This document shows, one piece after another, positions 46,023 through 61,881 of a stretch of 64,000 nt of DNA; positions within the stretch are counted from its first letter, which is position 1; each line of letters starts with the position of its first letter. The notes beneath the pieces are model-generated. The model saw only the letters and a list, made by a program, of their open reading frames with translations. It had not been told where the DNA came from and made no database searches. Both the position numbers and the translations under genes were made by a program. This DNA comes from Echinococcus granulosus. Lineage: Eukaryota; Platyhelminthes; Cestoda; Cyclophyllidea; Taeniidae. The stretch lies in contig NW_020170409.1 in assembly GCF_000524195.1 (NCBI RefSeq), forward strand, positions 671,004-735,003, read 5' to 3'.

Positions 46023-49000
46023 TCATACGTCTTTCATACTAATTGCCATAACATTTACAAAAGACTTTTGAATTGCTGTAGTTAGTACAAAGCAACTTGC
46101 ATTATCCATAACCCTTTGTAAGTACGCGTATGGGCTTCCTGGAGGGACCGGACTGACGGGCTGTTGAGCGTAGAAAACGACGATCTCCTGAAGAAGTTTT
46201 TCATCCACACCTGTAACCACCAGTCCGAAGGTGTTTCCCAAAAGCTTAAATAAAACATAGATGTTTGAATTCCATTCTTCAGCTCATTAACGATGGCGAC
46301 CTTCAATGTTACACAATGGATGTTTTTTGTACCGCCGTTGATACATACCGTGGTTTAGCCCCTTCATTAAACACCATCAACAATACAATCTAACTCATGG
46401 CTAAAAGCCAAGTCGAATCTGGAAAACGAAAAACAGAAAGATGAATACTGTAATGTCATTTTCCGGTATTCCCAAAAGGTATTGCTTTATTCGTTAGGAC
46501 ATATATCCTGATAGCGAATACTATAAATGTGCACTCTAAGGCACAACGCGGTGTAAATTAGAGTGATTTAAGAGAAATTCTCACGTGAATAAGTGATAAC
46601 TTAAATATCAAATCATACGACCTTAAACTGACTAAATGCAATTGTCTGAGTGGGAGTGATATCGAATACATAGCTGTGATAACCTACAATAAAACGTAAG
46701 GAATGCCAAATTCTAGCATTAATGGAACCACGGCAAAACTAAGGCTGGCAAACAACTTATGTGAAGAACGCCATCTGCTTTTGCTTTCCAACACGACCTA
46801 CTTCAGCCAAAAAGGCCAAAAGGAACGGTGAACAGGGGAGGCTCTCATCATCAAATTCTTCCAGTTGAAAGTTTTCAATAATGATACTATTCCAAACGGA
46901 GTCTCCAAAAAGGGGACCTGAAAAGAAAAGTCGAATAAAACGTTCTAATGATTTGAATCCGCTTTTGTTTTTGTAACTACCTTCATAAAACCCACCTTCT
47001 TTTGGAGCGTTCGCGTGGATCATCTCCTCACTCCCCTGATTCAATGTTCGCCCAAACAGGGACGATATAATGATACGAAATGGCTTTAGGGTAGCGTCCA
47101 TCAGGTTGGAATAAAGCGCTGTCAGCAACTGAAAAGTGATTAATATATAATGATTTCACTAATAGGACAAAATGTGCGTAATTCGTTGAAGAAATGAACC
47201 ATTGATAGTCTTAACACGAAAACCCATTAGAATAAAAAGTGGCCCACATTTCAAAGCCAACCATTGGCAATTAAAAGGGGTGATCAGAGTTGGCTGTGAC
47301 GAAACCGGTTATTTGGTTGCAAGGCTATTTTGAGTCTCTAAACTCCGATGGCATACTGGAGGTTCTCAAACACTTCTGCTCTTCTATGATTAAGCAACTT
47401 GCGGGCCCGGATGGCTGAAAACGTACGCAGAGGTTTACTTGGGGGCTACGGTATCAGTATCACAAAAGTAACTTGATAGTAAGTGACCGATAGGGAGAAG
47501 CAACGACTCAAAAATTTAGCTACGTTCTTAACTAGGGGAGAGACCTGAAGGTAAAAACTGCAGTTCGGAGATTCCTCATGCGACGGCCAAGGTCCCATCT
47601 GCAGACCCCTGGGTGCGTGTAACAGCAAGAGAGCCGCTGAACAGCAGGCGCGATGCGACACCATTGCTGGAGTTTCGCCTCTGATTGCACGCAGAAGGAC
47701 GTCGGGGATGGTGAAAATGGGCTGAAAGATAGAGAAAAAAAATCAAACCCTATCAACCTCAACCTCATTCTTTCCCATAATTTTGATCTTACAAAATTTA
47801 AAAGCTGGTTACTCGGACACACACTATCAGCTCACGTTTATCATTAGCGATAACTTCGCCGAAAAATCTAGAGTACAGCATGCATTTTGCCTCCCTATGT
47901 ACATTTAGATGAGTTTGACTTACACAATAAACTTCTTCTTTATCCTTTGTTCTGAATGGGGTGATATTCATGTAGAGCCCACTGGGACCCTCCCCAAACA
48001 TTAGCAACGTGCCAAGCACACAAACTTCCTCCAATAGAAGGCAACTTGAGGTTTTCACGATCGAACGCTGTGCGTACATCCAGGAGGCTTTGATGGCACT
48101 AACTCGCTCAACGATGTGGGGAGTGACTAAAATGAGCCATGCAGTAAGCTGTAGCACAGATGCCAAAATCGGAAAATACCAGCAAAATACGAAACGATGT
48201 GGATCAGTTAATTAGAGTGGGAAATCCAGTTATGCGATACCTATATTCAACAGACTTGAGGAAGAAGTAAAATTTGTGCAAGACATTTCCACGTTGCTTT
48301 TAGACACCTAAACTACAACAACTGAAATTCCGTAGAATATTTGTAATCAAACTGTGTTACAATCTTGAACCATCAATTTATATTGGCCGACTAAATTATT
48401 TCCCATAAGTTAATATAATTGCGATGAAGCAGAGGAGAAGGGAAGAATCACCTTGACTTAGAGCGATTTCATCTGCCATCAAGAGACAGGTGTTAAGAAT
48501 CTTCAACAAATGAAGGAGATTTCCAGAAGCTTCACATCTTGAATCCGTCAGGAGAGAAACGACTAAAATGCAATGCGCTGTGAATACTAAGAAGAGAATA
48601 AATAATTACGTGATTCCCACGTATTTTTAGACGAGGTGTAGACGTTACACCTCTAGTGACCACTTTTTAACTCACTATAATCTTTTACTATAATTCACGT
48701 GATTCTAAATTTATTTTTGATGACTAATGATTATCCAGGGCTCACCAAACTACGGCATTTGTTATTAATTACCTTCCACTTTGACACAGGCCGTCACATC
48801 CCCATCCTAAATGAGACATGGTTTGAATAGATTATTGGTAAAGCACCAACGACTTAAAATCCAAATAACCTAAAAGGTTGATGACACCGAAACAAATCAG
48901 TCAACGATTTCAAACACACAAGTCTTCACTTCACTCACCTATTTCAACAAATCGGTTGAGACAGGTACGGTTGAGGAACAAATTGTCCAAACGCACGACA

Positions 49001-52000
49001 AGAGTCAGCATACGAAGGAAATTTACCCGAAAAGCATCTAAGAGTGTGAAATAAGAGGCACCTTGCGGACAAATATCATGACAAATAACCTAGCAGTTAG
49101 GTAAATAAATACAACTGACTTTATATACAAAAAAGAGTTGATAGGCCATGAAAAAGTCCATTAAACAGCACCAAAAGCGTAGTTGTTAGTGAAGCTGAAA
49201 ATTTGATTAAAAGTATAAAAATGTGAAATGGTAACGCAATTGGATATCTAAAGCCAAAAAGTTATCATCTCATCAGACTTTAACCCAGAACAAAGCCCTT
49301 TAAACCGACTTAAAAGGTAAAATTGGGCCAAAATCACTTAAATAGTGATTATTAGCTAGACTAAAATCCTATCAGTGTGCACAAATCGACAAATCTATTT
49401 CGAATACAACCAAATCAAAACTTTGCCAAGGAATAACTGAATCGACAGCCGTAGAAACTTACCTGACTGGAAGAATAGGGTACTGGCTGGGACCTCCAAT
49501 TTAGTGGGAAGAGTTAACAACTGTTCCGCCACAAATAACGCCAGTCGTTCAGTTCCAATAGAATGCGATAATTCCTCCGATCCCTCAGAGGCTGCTCCCT
49601 CATCCAAGGCCGCTCTTGAACGCTAAAGTACAAATTTAAACCAGCCAAACGGTTGGAAGTAGAGGGGGTTTCGGACCCCAAAGTCTTGCCAAGTATATAA
49701 AATGCTCATAGTTAGTTGTGAAGCGGAGTGCCAATTATTACCAGTCATTTAAATACTTTGATTTGTGACACATTTTCATTTTGAAGTTGACAGATACGTC
49801 TGCCGGTAACGCGTAAAACCCATTTGACAAAAAGTTAAAGAATGGGGCGGGAAATCGCTTATTGCACATACTGAGGTGTGAAAAATTATGAACCAGCAGG
49901 AAACATAGTATCTATAACCTTTTATGAAGTTAAAGAATTTGCAATTTGGCAATCAACGCGTCCAACTCACCTTAATTGACTTATAACCATTCTCGAAGGT
50001 TTCACTAAGCCGTCGAACCACGTTCTGTTGCCCAAGGTCGTGAAGCAATGGAAACCAAACGGACTATAGAAGCATGTAAGGAATCGGTGATTTAAGCGAA
50101 AAAAATTGACAGAGTAGCGGTATCAAACTTACCCAAATTAGTGAAAGAAACTCGTAATTCACTGGAAGCCTCCATATTAAGTCCAGGCTTGCTAGCTGCT
50201 CATGTGAGTGACAATGATATGTCTATAAGAAAATCCAATGAGTTATCGTTCGGATCAACGGGGCATAAACTTGACGGACTTACTATCTTTTGAGCCAAGG
50301 CGGTCCAAGCCGGCTCTCCCAAAAGTAGAAGCTCGGAAAAGCCTTGAATTCCAAGCAGTAGAGATGTTTGCATGACAGATATTCGATAGAGAAGTGTTTC
50401 AATAAGCAAACACGAGACTAAGGTCCAGTGAAGTCGATGGTAAGCTAACATACCTTGTGTACAAATAGAAGACCACTGCAGTCCAATGCGTTTGATTATC
50501 TAACCTAGAGATCGTGCGTCAAAGCTGGGTTTACCGCTAACGTCGTCAAACACTCAAAGGCAAATAAAGAAGGCAGCTCCTGAAAGCGCCTCAAACCAGC
50601 TCGCAGAATGCACTTGTAGAGACCGGAAAGTAGATTGGTAATCCTGAGGGCAAATGGGTATTTTAGGAGATTTTATATTAGGAAGGGTAATAAACGATTG
50701 AAAATTAGGGCGTTATGTTTGAAAACTTACCTCTCCTGGATTTCTAAGCTTTTACATTCGGCGATCGAAAACTCAGTGCAATGAACTAATGAGGTGGCGA
50801 CTATCACAGCTGCCGGTAACACTTTTCCGGCATCCGATTCTGAGTCCTCGATTGTTTGGCAGCATAGATGATCAAGGAGTAGGGCAACGGTTTCGACACT
50901 ACCTCCTGAAACAGCGCAGTGCAAATCGTATTACGTGGGGAATGTGATAACTAAGAATGACACAGCTGCTAGTTTGTCATTCCCGAATTTTGCAGTTATC
51001 TGAAGCGAAGTAAACATTACCTGGTACTCGGGAGATGCCACCAAGAACCAAGCCCCAGAATCTCTCGCATTCTGGGTAAAACGAATGGTCTGCAATTTCC
51101 AATGCATCATCCGAAAAACTGAGGCATCCAGTCGCAATCACGTAGGCAGTAAGTTGCGCCAAATTGAGCAAAAATGTTTTTGAATCAAACGGATCTAAAA
51201 GAGCACTGATTTAAAAAGTTCAATTCACATCATGTACAACAATCATTCCCACCTTATCGTTTCATCACCTATGCTAACATGGTCCTGTTTCCCAAGTAAA
51301 TTGGCGGAATTTTTGGCACGTAACATAGTGTCAATGATCAAGGGAATAGTTATCTTGAAGACCGTGCGAATGTTAGTATCAATGAGAGCGTGTGAATACG
51401 AGGTAGCTTTACTCCAACACGTAGCACCACACTCGATCATTTCTGAGTGTGGAAAGCCCTTTTTCAACACTCTTCTTGTAAGAACGAGCATCCCCTGCAA
51501 AATTTCAGCTGGAGCTCTTTCCCGTGAAAACATTTTCTAGGGGCGATCAATTACCATCCAAAACGGGGCCTCCCTACCCAAATAAGCTCCATTGGAAGCA
51601 AAAAGTAAAGTGAGTTTAAAGTTCTGCTGTAGACTGAGAGTAAATTTTGGTTTGATACATCATCCTCAAAGTCTTCGCTCAAAAACAATAACAAACTGAG
51701 AGTAACTTTGACAAAAAAGTGCCTACTTTCCAAGGTGGATTTGTACACTAATCGCAATTGTCAACGATTTCGACACATCATTTTCAATTTTTCTTTGTGT
51801 TTCATTCAAATTAACACCAGAAAATGGAGCAATGTCAGGAATGTTTCCCATGACTGATTTCAGCTGGCACATTGATTGATTAAGACGATCTCCATAGGCT
51901 ATCACGCAGTCCGTAAATAGCTGAAGAGGAAAGGGTCGGAAGAGCTGTTTCGATCTATGAAGAAAAGAGGACTGATGCAACCCTGTTTTACTTTAAGAAG

Positions 52001-53694
52001 TTGCAAAAACACCTTGAAGTTTCATTAAAACTCGAATCCAGATCATTAAGCTCTGTGTAGATCAAAACAAAGAAGTTCTCGATAGTGCTTAGACTGCAAA
52101 ACAGGTCAACAGACCCAGTATACCTGAAGGGAGACCTATTACGGGGAAGTTCAGTCAACATACATCCTGAATATGCGCTCAAGAACTGCCATAGATGTCT
52201 TCCGATAGACCGGCTCATCTTTTTTATCAACCTTAGCCCCAAGTATTTTTTCTAGAACTGTGGATTAGTAAAAACTAAGAAATTCACAAAACACACCGTA
52301 GGATATCGCATTTTTTGACATTAAACAGGTAGAACTTGCCACAAACTTCAAAAGAGTCAACGCATTCCTGGAAGAATATGAAGAAAAAGTAGACTTACTT
52401 GGCAATATCCAGCTCGCTTGAAAGGCAATCGTAAACGAATTCTTTTGGTTGAAAACAAAATTTGAGCCCAAATAAACCCTACCTAAAATGCCCACTTCGT
52501 GTAAATAGAGAGTGATATTCTCATTTTGCTCATCAGATAGGAGCATCACAAGAAAGGAAAGTGCAGCACAACGAAGACTAGATTTGTGTGAACTGAGAAA
52601 GAGACGAAGCACTATTGGGAACTTAGGGTTCGTGATGATACAGTTTAGTGACTCAGGAAACTTTAAAACCAAACGAATGCACTCTAGACACTGCAATTTG
52701 AATTCAATCAGTTTACCAAATGCATTCTCAGAGATTGTAACATCGTCATGAGGGTCACATAGAAAATCCAGCAGAATATCACAGCAGTATGAAACAGAAA
52801 CGTAGTCCAAACAATCCATATGCCTCAAGAGAACGCCAAGACAGTAGGCTGCACTTCCCTGGAGAGTTTGGTTCCCAACGCTTAGCTGTGGCAGAATGCA
52901 TTCAAATATCATGCCTTGGCGGATAAACGAATAATAATAGACTCACTTGGTGCATTATCAGCGACTATTTCGTGATTTTCGATGACATCGGCCAAAAGAA
53001 TGAGCGCATTACACTTCCCACTAAGGTCGAATTCGTCAGTGTCCTTGAAAATAATAACACCAAGACCACTCACTAGAACAGACCTCAAAGGAGATAGTAT
53101 GGCTGTTAATAAGCTCTGGTCAATGGTCAGATGGCGAAGCAATGCGGATATAACTGTAAAATAGTATTAACAACAATGGACACACTGTTCATCAGGAGAG
53201 TAGCATAAGCATCCCTTTCGACCAAATATGTGTCTAAAGTGATTAAAATTAATTTGTTGTACTCCATAACGCCCCAAATGCTGTAATAAACAGCTGAACA
53301 TTCTGGCTAAGTGTGGAATGTTTACTGATCGGCTGATTTAATAAATTCAAACAGGATTTTCCATATTCAATACGTTCTGTCACGTGTTTCTTCTTATCAG
53401 TCAAGCATTCAACTAAACAAACAATGCAAATGGCATGCGAACTATCATGGGATGACTTTAATTTGACACCTTCTCGGTGCAAGCAGGCCATCCCTGCACG
53501 ATATCACGTTGACAACATGAATCACGCGGTTTACCACCAAATCTTTTAAAAGTCGATAGAAGTGATTCTTGAATAAAATTAAAATATGGTGCTTGCACAA
53601 CTGACAAGACATACACAAACTTATTCTTGTGGCGGAGCCTCTATATAGTGACTGAATTTCTGCAATATTGTGCAAAATCTCATTAACACCATGC
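46023..53694 (-). CDS. Large helical, probably armadillo-type repeat protein; family not certain
   Basis: A long chain of minus-strand exons joins in frame. Exons about: 53621-53694, 53535-53600, 53263-53493, 53186-53233, 52947-53153, 52483-52914, 52297-52416, 52164-52257, 52014-52093, 51727-51954, 51578-51695, 51253-51536, 51021-51205, 50731-50905, about 50540-50643, 50284-50453, 50133-50222, 49971-50063, 49463-49622, 48939-49037, two near 48800 and 48470-48590, about 47930-48150, about 47540-47740, about 46985-47130, about 46780-46920 and 46023-46256. Several joins between 50.5 and 48.2 kb are unresolved. The product exceeds 1000 residues and is nearly all Leu/Ile-rich helix (GSAAYCLGVLLRHM, LRCAALSFLVMLLSDEQ, VNFLRMLTLVVRLDNLF). 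No catalytic motif is visible. Meiosis inhibitor MEI1 and rotatin are metazoan proteins of this general build, but I could not verify either. The start codon is not fixed. Confidence 0.6.
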
Positions 53695-54158
53695 CTAAGT
53701 TAAGATCCTGGCTGCTTTAGATTTGTATTTATTTTTTGATTGTCACTATTGGCGGGGCGTATCCAATGACTTGTTTGCATATACGCTTAATCAACATCAT
53801 ACCTTTACCGAAAAACTCTACTATTCTACGTTTGGTCGATCTAGTTCTTTTAATAAATAATTTTGCACTTTACCCTAGAACATAAATAGTTTTGTACTTC
53901 AATATCTAGGCTGCTACACTACTTTCTCTTTATACTTGATCATCGAATAAAAGTTTTCGCACTAAAGTAGTAGTTAGGCCATCGAATTAAGACACAAAAT
54001 GGTCCTCAGCTCAGGAATTTTAAACGAGAAGTAGTACCTACGACCTGATTTTGATTGCGGGTTGTTACTGATTTTGCAGCTCAGCATGCCCTTTAAAACA
54101 ATTAAAAACCAAGCCGTCGAAAGCCATGTAGTGCGATACTGTTCAGTATTCTGTGGCT
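53695..54158. other. Spacer upstream of the helical-repeat gene
   Basis: AT-rich sequence with no coding signal recognised. It may contain the true first exon of the minus-strand gene ending at 53694. Confidence 0.4.
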
Positions 54159-54390
54159 CATTGTTCGTTTAATTCTTCCTCTCTGATCTTCAAACCCCGC
54201 AAAAGAACTGGTTTATTCGACATCAACATGCTTGTTAATCAGCGTTAACGAAGATGACTACAGGTTTAGGGAGATCTGGGTTTTGAATTCGCCTCCGCCT
54301 CGGGGAAAAATGGCAGCTTCACCATTACGAGGTTATGGTTCTCTGATCGTTTCCCACCTGAAGGGTACATTTAAGCAACACAAGTATCAC
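54159..54390 (+). repeat. Long inverted repeat, left arm
   Basis: This arm matches the reverse complement of 56268-56485 over more than 215 bp, roughly 85-90 percent identical by eye. Shared blocks include TGATCTTCAAACCCCGCAA, GGTTTATTCGACATCA, TTAACGAAGATGA, GCCTCGGGGAAAA and TTCACCATTACGAGG. Confidence 0.8.
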
Positions 54391-56267
54391 AACTCGTGCA
54401 AGAGCATTTACGAAGCTACCACTTTTCGGGTGGGACAAATGAAAGAATAGACTCATTACTTACCTGACGATGCTTAGGCACTTTATTGTTCTGCCTTGTT
54501 GTGCTTTGCAACCGGATTAATGACAGCTCCCCTACCGCTTTGATTAAGAATGCTACCTAAGTATCGTCTAATGGAAAGGGTTGCTGACATCTTTTTGTGC
54601 GACTGATGAGCCAAGATCATAGTGTTTCCACTGTTTTACCTTCTACATCCGGTTTCAGACATCTGAATTAAGATGACTGTTTTGAGAGAAGCATCATGTA
54701 TCGTAATACCGAGAGGCTTTACAAGGGATCAAGAATTTGCTTCATCCTCGGAGATTGACGGCACCTTCCCGGTCAGAAGGTTTATCCAACCAGCCTGCTC
54801 GCCACCTAAAAGTTGCATGCAAACGAACGTGTATTTCATAGCCGAAATCTAACTTTTGTATATTCAATTTACCTATTGATTGATAAATAATAACCCTTAA
54901 ACTACAAATCCATTCATATCTTTCAAAGAAAAAGGTTGGCTCGCTTGCTGTAGGCTAAAGTATAACATTTAATCCGCCATGCGTATTTATGGTCATCGCC
55001 TCCAATTTTGGGGAATAAGTAGCTCAATAAAAGGATTGAATTTGATTTTGGTTTAGTTTTGCTGGCAATTTTGGGGGAAACACCAAAGGGATTATTGGTT
55101 ATTGAACTAAGAATTCCTTCAAATATCACCCATTTTCGGAGTTTAAAAGCCTCAAATTTTTTATTGCCAATTAACGTAAATAAAATTGTAGCTTACCGTG
55201 AACCCATCATAAAATGAACACAACCTCTGCTGTCGTCCGCCATACATGGGTCTGTCCAGTGGAGTCGGAGTTCATTCAGGCGTGACATTCCGACCGCCTC
55301 GTGGTGGTGCGCGTCACTCACAGTCAGGGCTGTGCACTCTGGCGCAAACTTTTCGTGCCCTGCGCCTTAGGTGAATTTCAGACTTCCGTACTCTCATCAA
55401 ACTAGGGCATTTCCGGGATTGGAGAGTGTTATTGCACTCGGAACACCTTCTTAAAACGAACATCTTTAAAGTTCAAGTGCAGGATAAATCTTTCGTAAAT
55501 TACAACTAGATATTAGGGATTTAAATAATATTTTAGGTCGACTACGTTTAGCAGGCGTCTTTGAAATATCTAATTGCATAAGCTTTGTAAGTGAATCCTA
55601 CCACACCCAGTATACATTATTTACCTGAGAGCTATAAGAATAAGTGGATTTCGTATCCCAAATAAGATCCATTGCTGTAACTTTCCCACACCACCCACAT
55701 CACAACACGTGAATTCACCATGCTACAGTTACACACTGCGCCTCACGTAACTGTGACGACAGGAAGTAGTAGTGACATCATTGGTTACCCTATTCTTCTC
55801 TTCTTTCCTCGCCTCCCTATTCTTGTTTGCCCAATCTCTATCCGTTCATGTTCTTTCATTTCTTATTCTACATCTCGTCCATCCGACTCGCACGCCTTGC
55901 CTTTTTCCTGGCATCATTTACCCAAATTCTTCACCCCATTGCCTTTCCCCGCTTTTTTCTCCTTCCAGCTGTCGTGTGACTGGCGGTTGGAGAAATACGA
56001 TCTGTTTTGCATCAGTTCTCTACTACGGTGTCTAAACACGCGACTAAGTGGTGCAGTTGGCTGACACACTTCGCTTACGATGACTGAGGTCATGAGTGCC
56101 GACGTGACATTGACCTTAAGGTAAAAGTTGGTCGGTATGTGCGCAACGAGAAAACGACCCCAAGTATTATGACCACTGTTCCATTTCGAGCCCGTCCTTT
56201 GAACTTCAGGGTAAGCTTAAACCTGAAAGGTAACATAACACCTTAAAATCGCTCGTTCAATATTCCT
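54391..56267. other. Interior of the inverted-repeat structure
   Basis: About 1.9 kb lies between the two arms. It contains the second pyrimidine-rich repeat copy (55730-56035) and a moderately GC-rich stretch around 55210-55380. No transposase, integrase or reverse transcriptase motif was recognised in any frame. Confidence 0.45.
55730..56035 (+). repeat. Pyrimidine-rich dispersed repeat, copy 2
   Basis: CT-rich sequence matching the minus strand of 19700-20030, for example TTTTTCCTGGCATCATTTAC followed by CCAAATTCTTCACCCCATTG. It lies just inside the right arm of the inverted repeat. The two overlapping ORFs across it have biased composition (Ser, Pro, Phe, Leu) and are not supported as genes. 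Confidence 0.5.
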
Positions 56268-56485
56268 ATAATACTTGTATTGCTTAAATATACCTTTCAG
56301 AGAACTCTACCCTCGTAATGGTGAAGTAGTCAGTTTTCCCCGAGGCAGAGGTGAATTCAGAACCCAGACCTCCCTAAGCCTGTACTCATCTTCGTTAAGG
56401 TTGACTAACAAGCATGCTGATGTCGAATAAACCGGTTCTCTTGCGGGGTTTGAAGATCAGAAAGGAAGAGTTAAACGAGCAACGC
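56268..56485 (-). repeat. Long inverted repeat, right arm
   Basis: Reverse complement of the left arm at 54159-54390. Similarity fades beyond TTTAAGCAATACAAGTAT on the inner side and beyond CGTTTAACTCTTCCT on the outer side. Confidence 0.8.
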
Positions 56486-58947
56486 GCTACATTTCCGTCA
56501 ATTGCGTCTTACTTGTATTTTATCCATTTACTAAATATATTTTTCCCCTAAAATCCCAATTCTTGTTAAGACAGTCGAGTAAATACAATTACCCCGGAAT
56601 AATTCATTGTAATATTTATGGTGGAATGGGAAAATAAGTAAAAAGACGCTCGTTCTTTGAAGGTATAAGGCGCGAATAGCCTCAAACTGCCTGTCCCCGG
56701 CCATGTCGACGTCGCCTATGCAAGATCTACCTGTTCCGGCGTAGGTTTCCTTAATTGCATCGCTCACTACATACCAGTACGTGCCCTCGAACAAAGAATT
56801 TTCTTCATCTAATGAAGGATTTGAAAGGTTAAAACACGATGACGAGTATTACGAAACCGTTTAAGTGGAACAGTACTCTACGTATTTTACGGCTCAATGA
56901 AATTCACAATTTTCGTAGGAAAAGATATCCAGATTTGACAGGAGGATATTACAAATAACTCATGAGTAGAATATAATCGCCAACCATTCAAGCTGGGTAC
57001 GGAGACACTTGCCCTGATTCGAGGCAAAACAAAGTCGTGTCTATTGTCTCAGCAATTAAGACGTTTTTGTACATGGGCATGCAGTTCGATGCAGATATAA
57101 TATCAGTCGAAATGCAGTGCACGAATGCTCTACTTCCAGGGAGGATTGTGTGTGCGCATTGTTTTGCCGCCTGATCTACGAATAACTAGGCAAAAATGGC
57201 GCCTTCTAGTTAACCCCGTGTGCCTATACCACTGGCTTCACTTGGTACTACTACGAAAATGCCTGACATTCATAAGTGCTATTTACGGTTGTTCAGACTC
57301 TTGCGCACAGTTGGCATTGGAAAACAATGGGACCATTTCCTACCTGAAAATGAAGTACTTTAAGATCCACGTCAGCGAGCACTTTGACATCTAAACTCAT
57401 ACTCTTTTCCTAAATCATCTGCTGTTTTGGAAAATTTCGCGGCATCTGAAGCAATAAAATGCTTGGTTGCTGGAATTGGCTAAAAGACGGTACGTCAAGC
57501 AGGTGATATTTACCTGTTTAAATTTGCCATCTCATTGTTCTCTGTGGTGTCGAGCTGAGCGCTCCGTTTGTAATTGTAACCCACTGGCCCTTTTAAACGT
57601 TTACAATAACATTCTACACTAGCTCCTGCTTCTTACAACGCCTCTGAGGGAAGCTGGCGTAGATCTAGATTGATGGAGCGCGACAAAACGAATGCATACA
57701 GCAACAGCTGTCCTTTCAATCGCTGCGATCTCCTACATCCAAAACTAGCCTTTTTCCAGGTTGGTCGCACTATTAACAGGGCACACTAATGTATATTAAG
57801 GAATTCTGGGGAAAAAATTAGACACCCTTCCTTCCACGAATTCCATGCTACTCTTTAATCACCCGAAGGAGCAGTGTTAATGATTCATCCAACGGATTAA
57901 CTGGGAGCAACACACCTTTTGATACAAAATGCGGAATACGTACTTCCTCCTCTAGGAAATGCATTTATTCACGCCACATACTGGTGCCCATTTGAGTGAA
58001 CATAGACGCTATCGAGATCCCAACCGAGGCATTCAAGAAATAAGAAGTCAGAAAAACTGGATCTTTAGTAGCGTCAACGCATGTACAACTAGAAAAAGAT
58101 ACATGCATAGTGGTTCATGAATTCTTCTCACTCTCACGTACTTGTAGTATTTTAAACGGCCTTGACCTTACGTGATTATAGATGCACAGAGCTAATTTTC
58201 ACTTTATGTTGGTCAATGAGGAGGCCTCAAGGAGGGTGTGAATCAAGGACAATTCTAGAATGTTCAGGGGGAATCAAGTTCCGCAAAAAAACCTCCATAA
58301 CTAACGGGTATGTTTTCTGGGGTTGTTATTGTAATTAACCTAAATACGCCTCCGAAACTCCTCGATTTCGCCTCTAGAGGGAAAAATTCACCACATATCT
58401 GCATAATTACAATTGAATGATGGTCGATTAGAGCACTTGTAGGTCAAAAAATGACAAGCCCGAAATAAAATGTAACTGACCTATGGAATGTATCCCTAAG
58501 AAGGCAATAATTAAGCAAGAAAAACGTTTGCATTGGAATGGCTTTCGCAGCAAAGCGGTTGGTATTGCCAATTGACTCTCATTTCAAGAAACGAACGAAC
58601 CAGAGTAGAGCTTTCACGCAAATCTAAATTATGCTATGAAATCGCACAACTATTGACTAGCTTGAAGAACTGAAGTTTGCATCATAATCAACTAAGAGCT
58701 TGAAAAAAATGCTCTGGGATACTTTTTGGAGGCATAGTAGAACGGCAGCCCAATTCTAAGTTCAAACATATTCATCTATCAGTTGACCAGTTGCATAGTG
58801 GGGCTTATTCGACGCCAGCCAAAGAAATGAACAGGTACGCTGGAGGAGGAGTAGGGAGAGGATAAAAGAAAATTACAAAAAAAGATGTAACAGTGAAAGA
58901 GTGTGCGCTTGTACAGACACAGACACATACAGACATGCTCAGAGGGT
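56486..58947. other. Spacer, no gene recognised
   Basis: This lies between the inverted repeat and the mannosidase gene. The ORFs at 56531-56794 and 57125-57394 have no recognisable motifs. No RNA gene was seen. Confidence 0.45.

Positions 58948-61881
<2,934 letters not shown>

Noticed and set aside
52399..52416. An 18-nt micro-exon in the helical-repeat gene
   Set aside because: The flanking 31 nt cannot be removed without breaking the frame, while reading straight through keeps one open frame, so 52297-52416 is treated as one exon.
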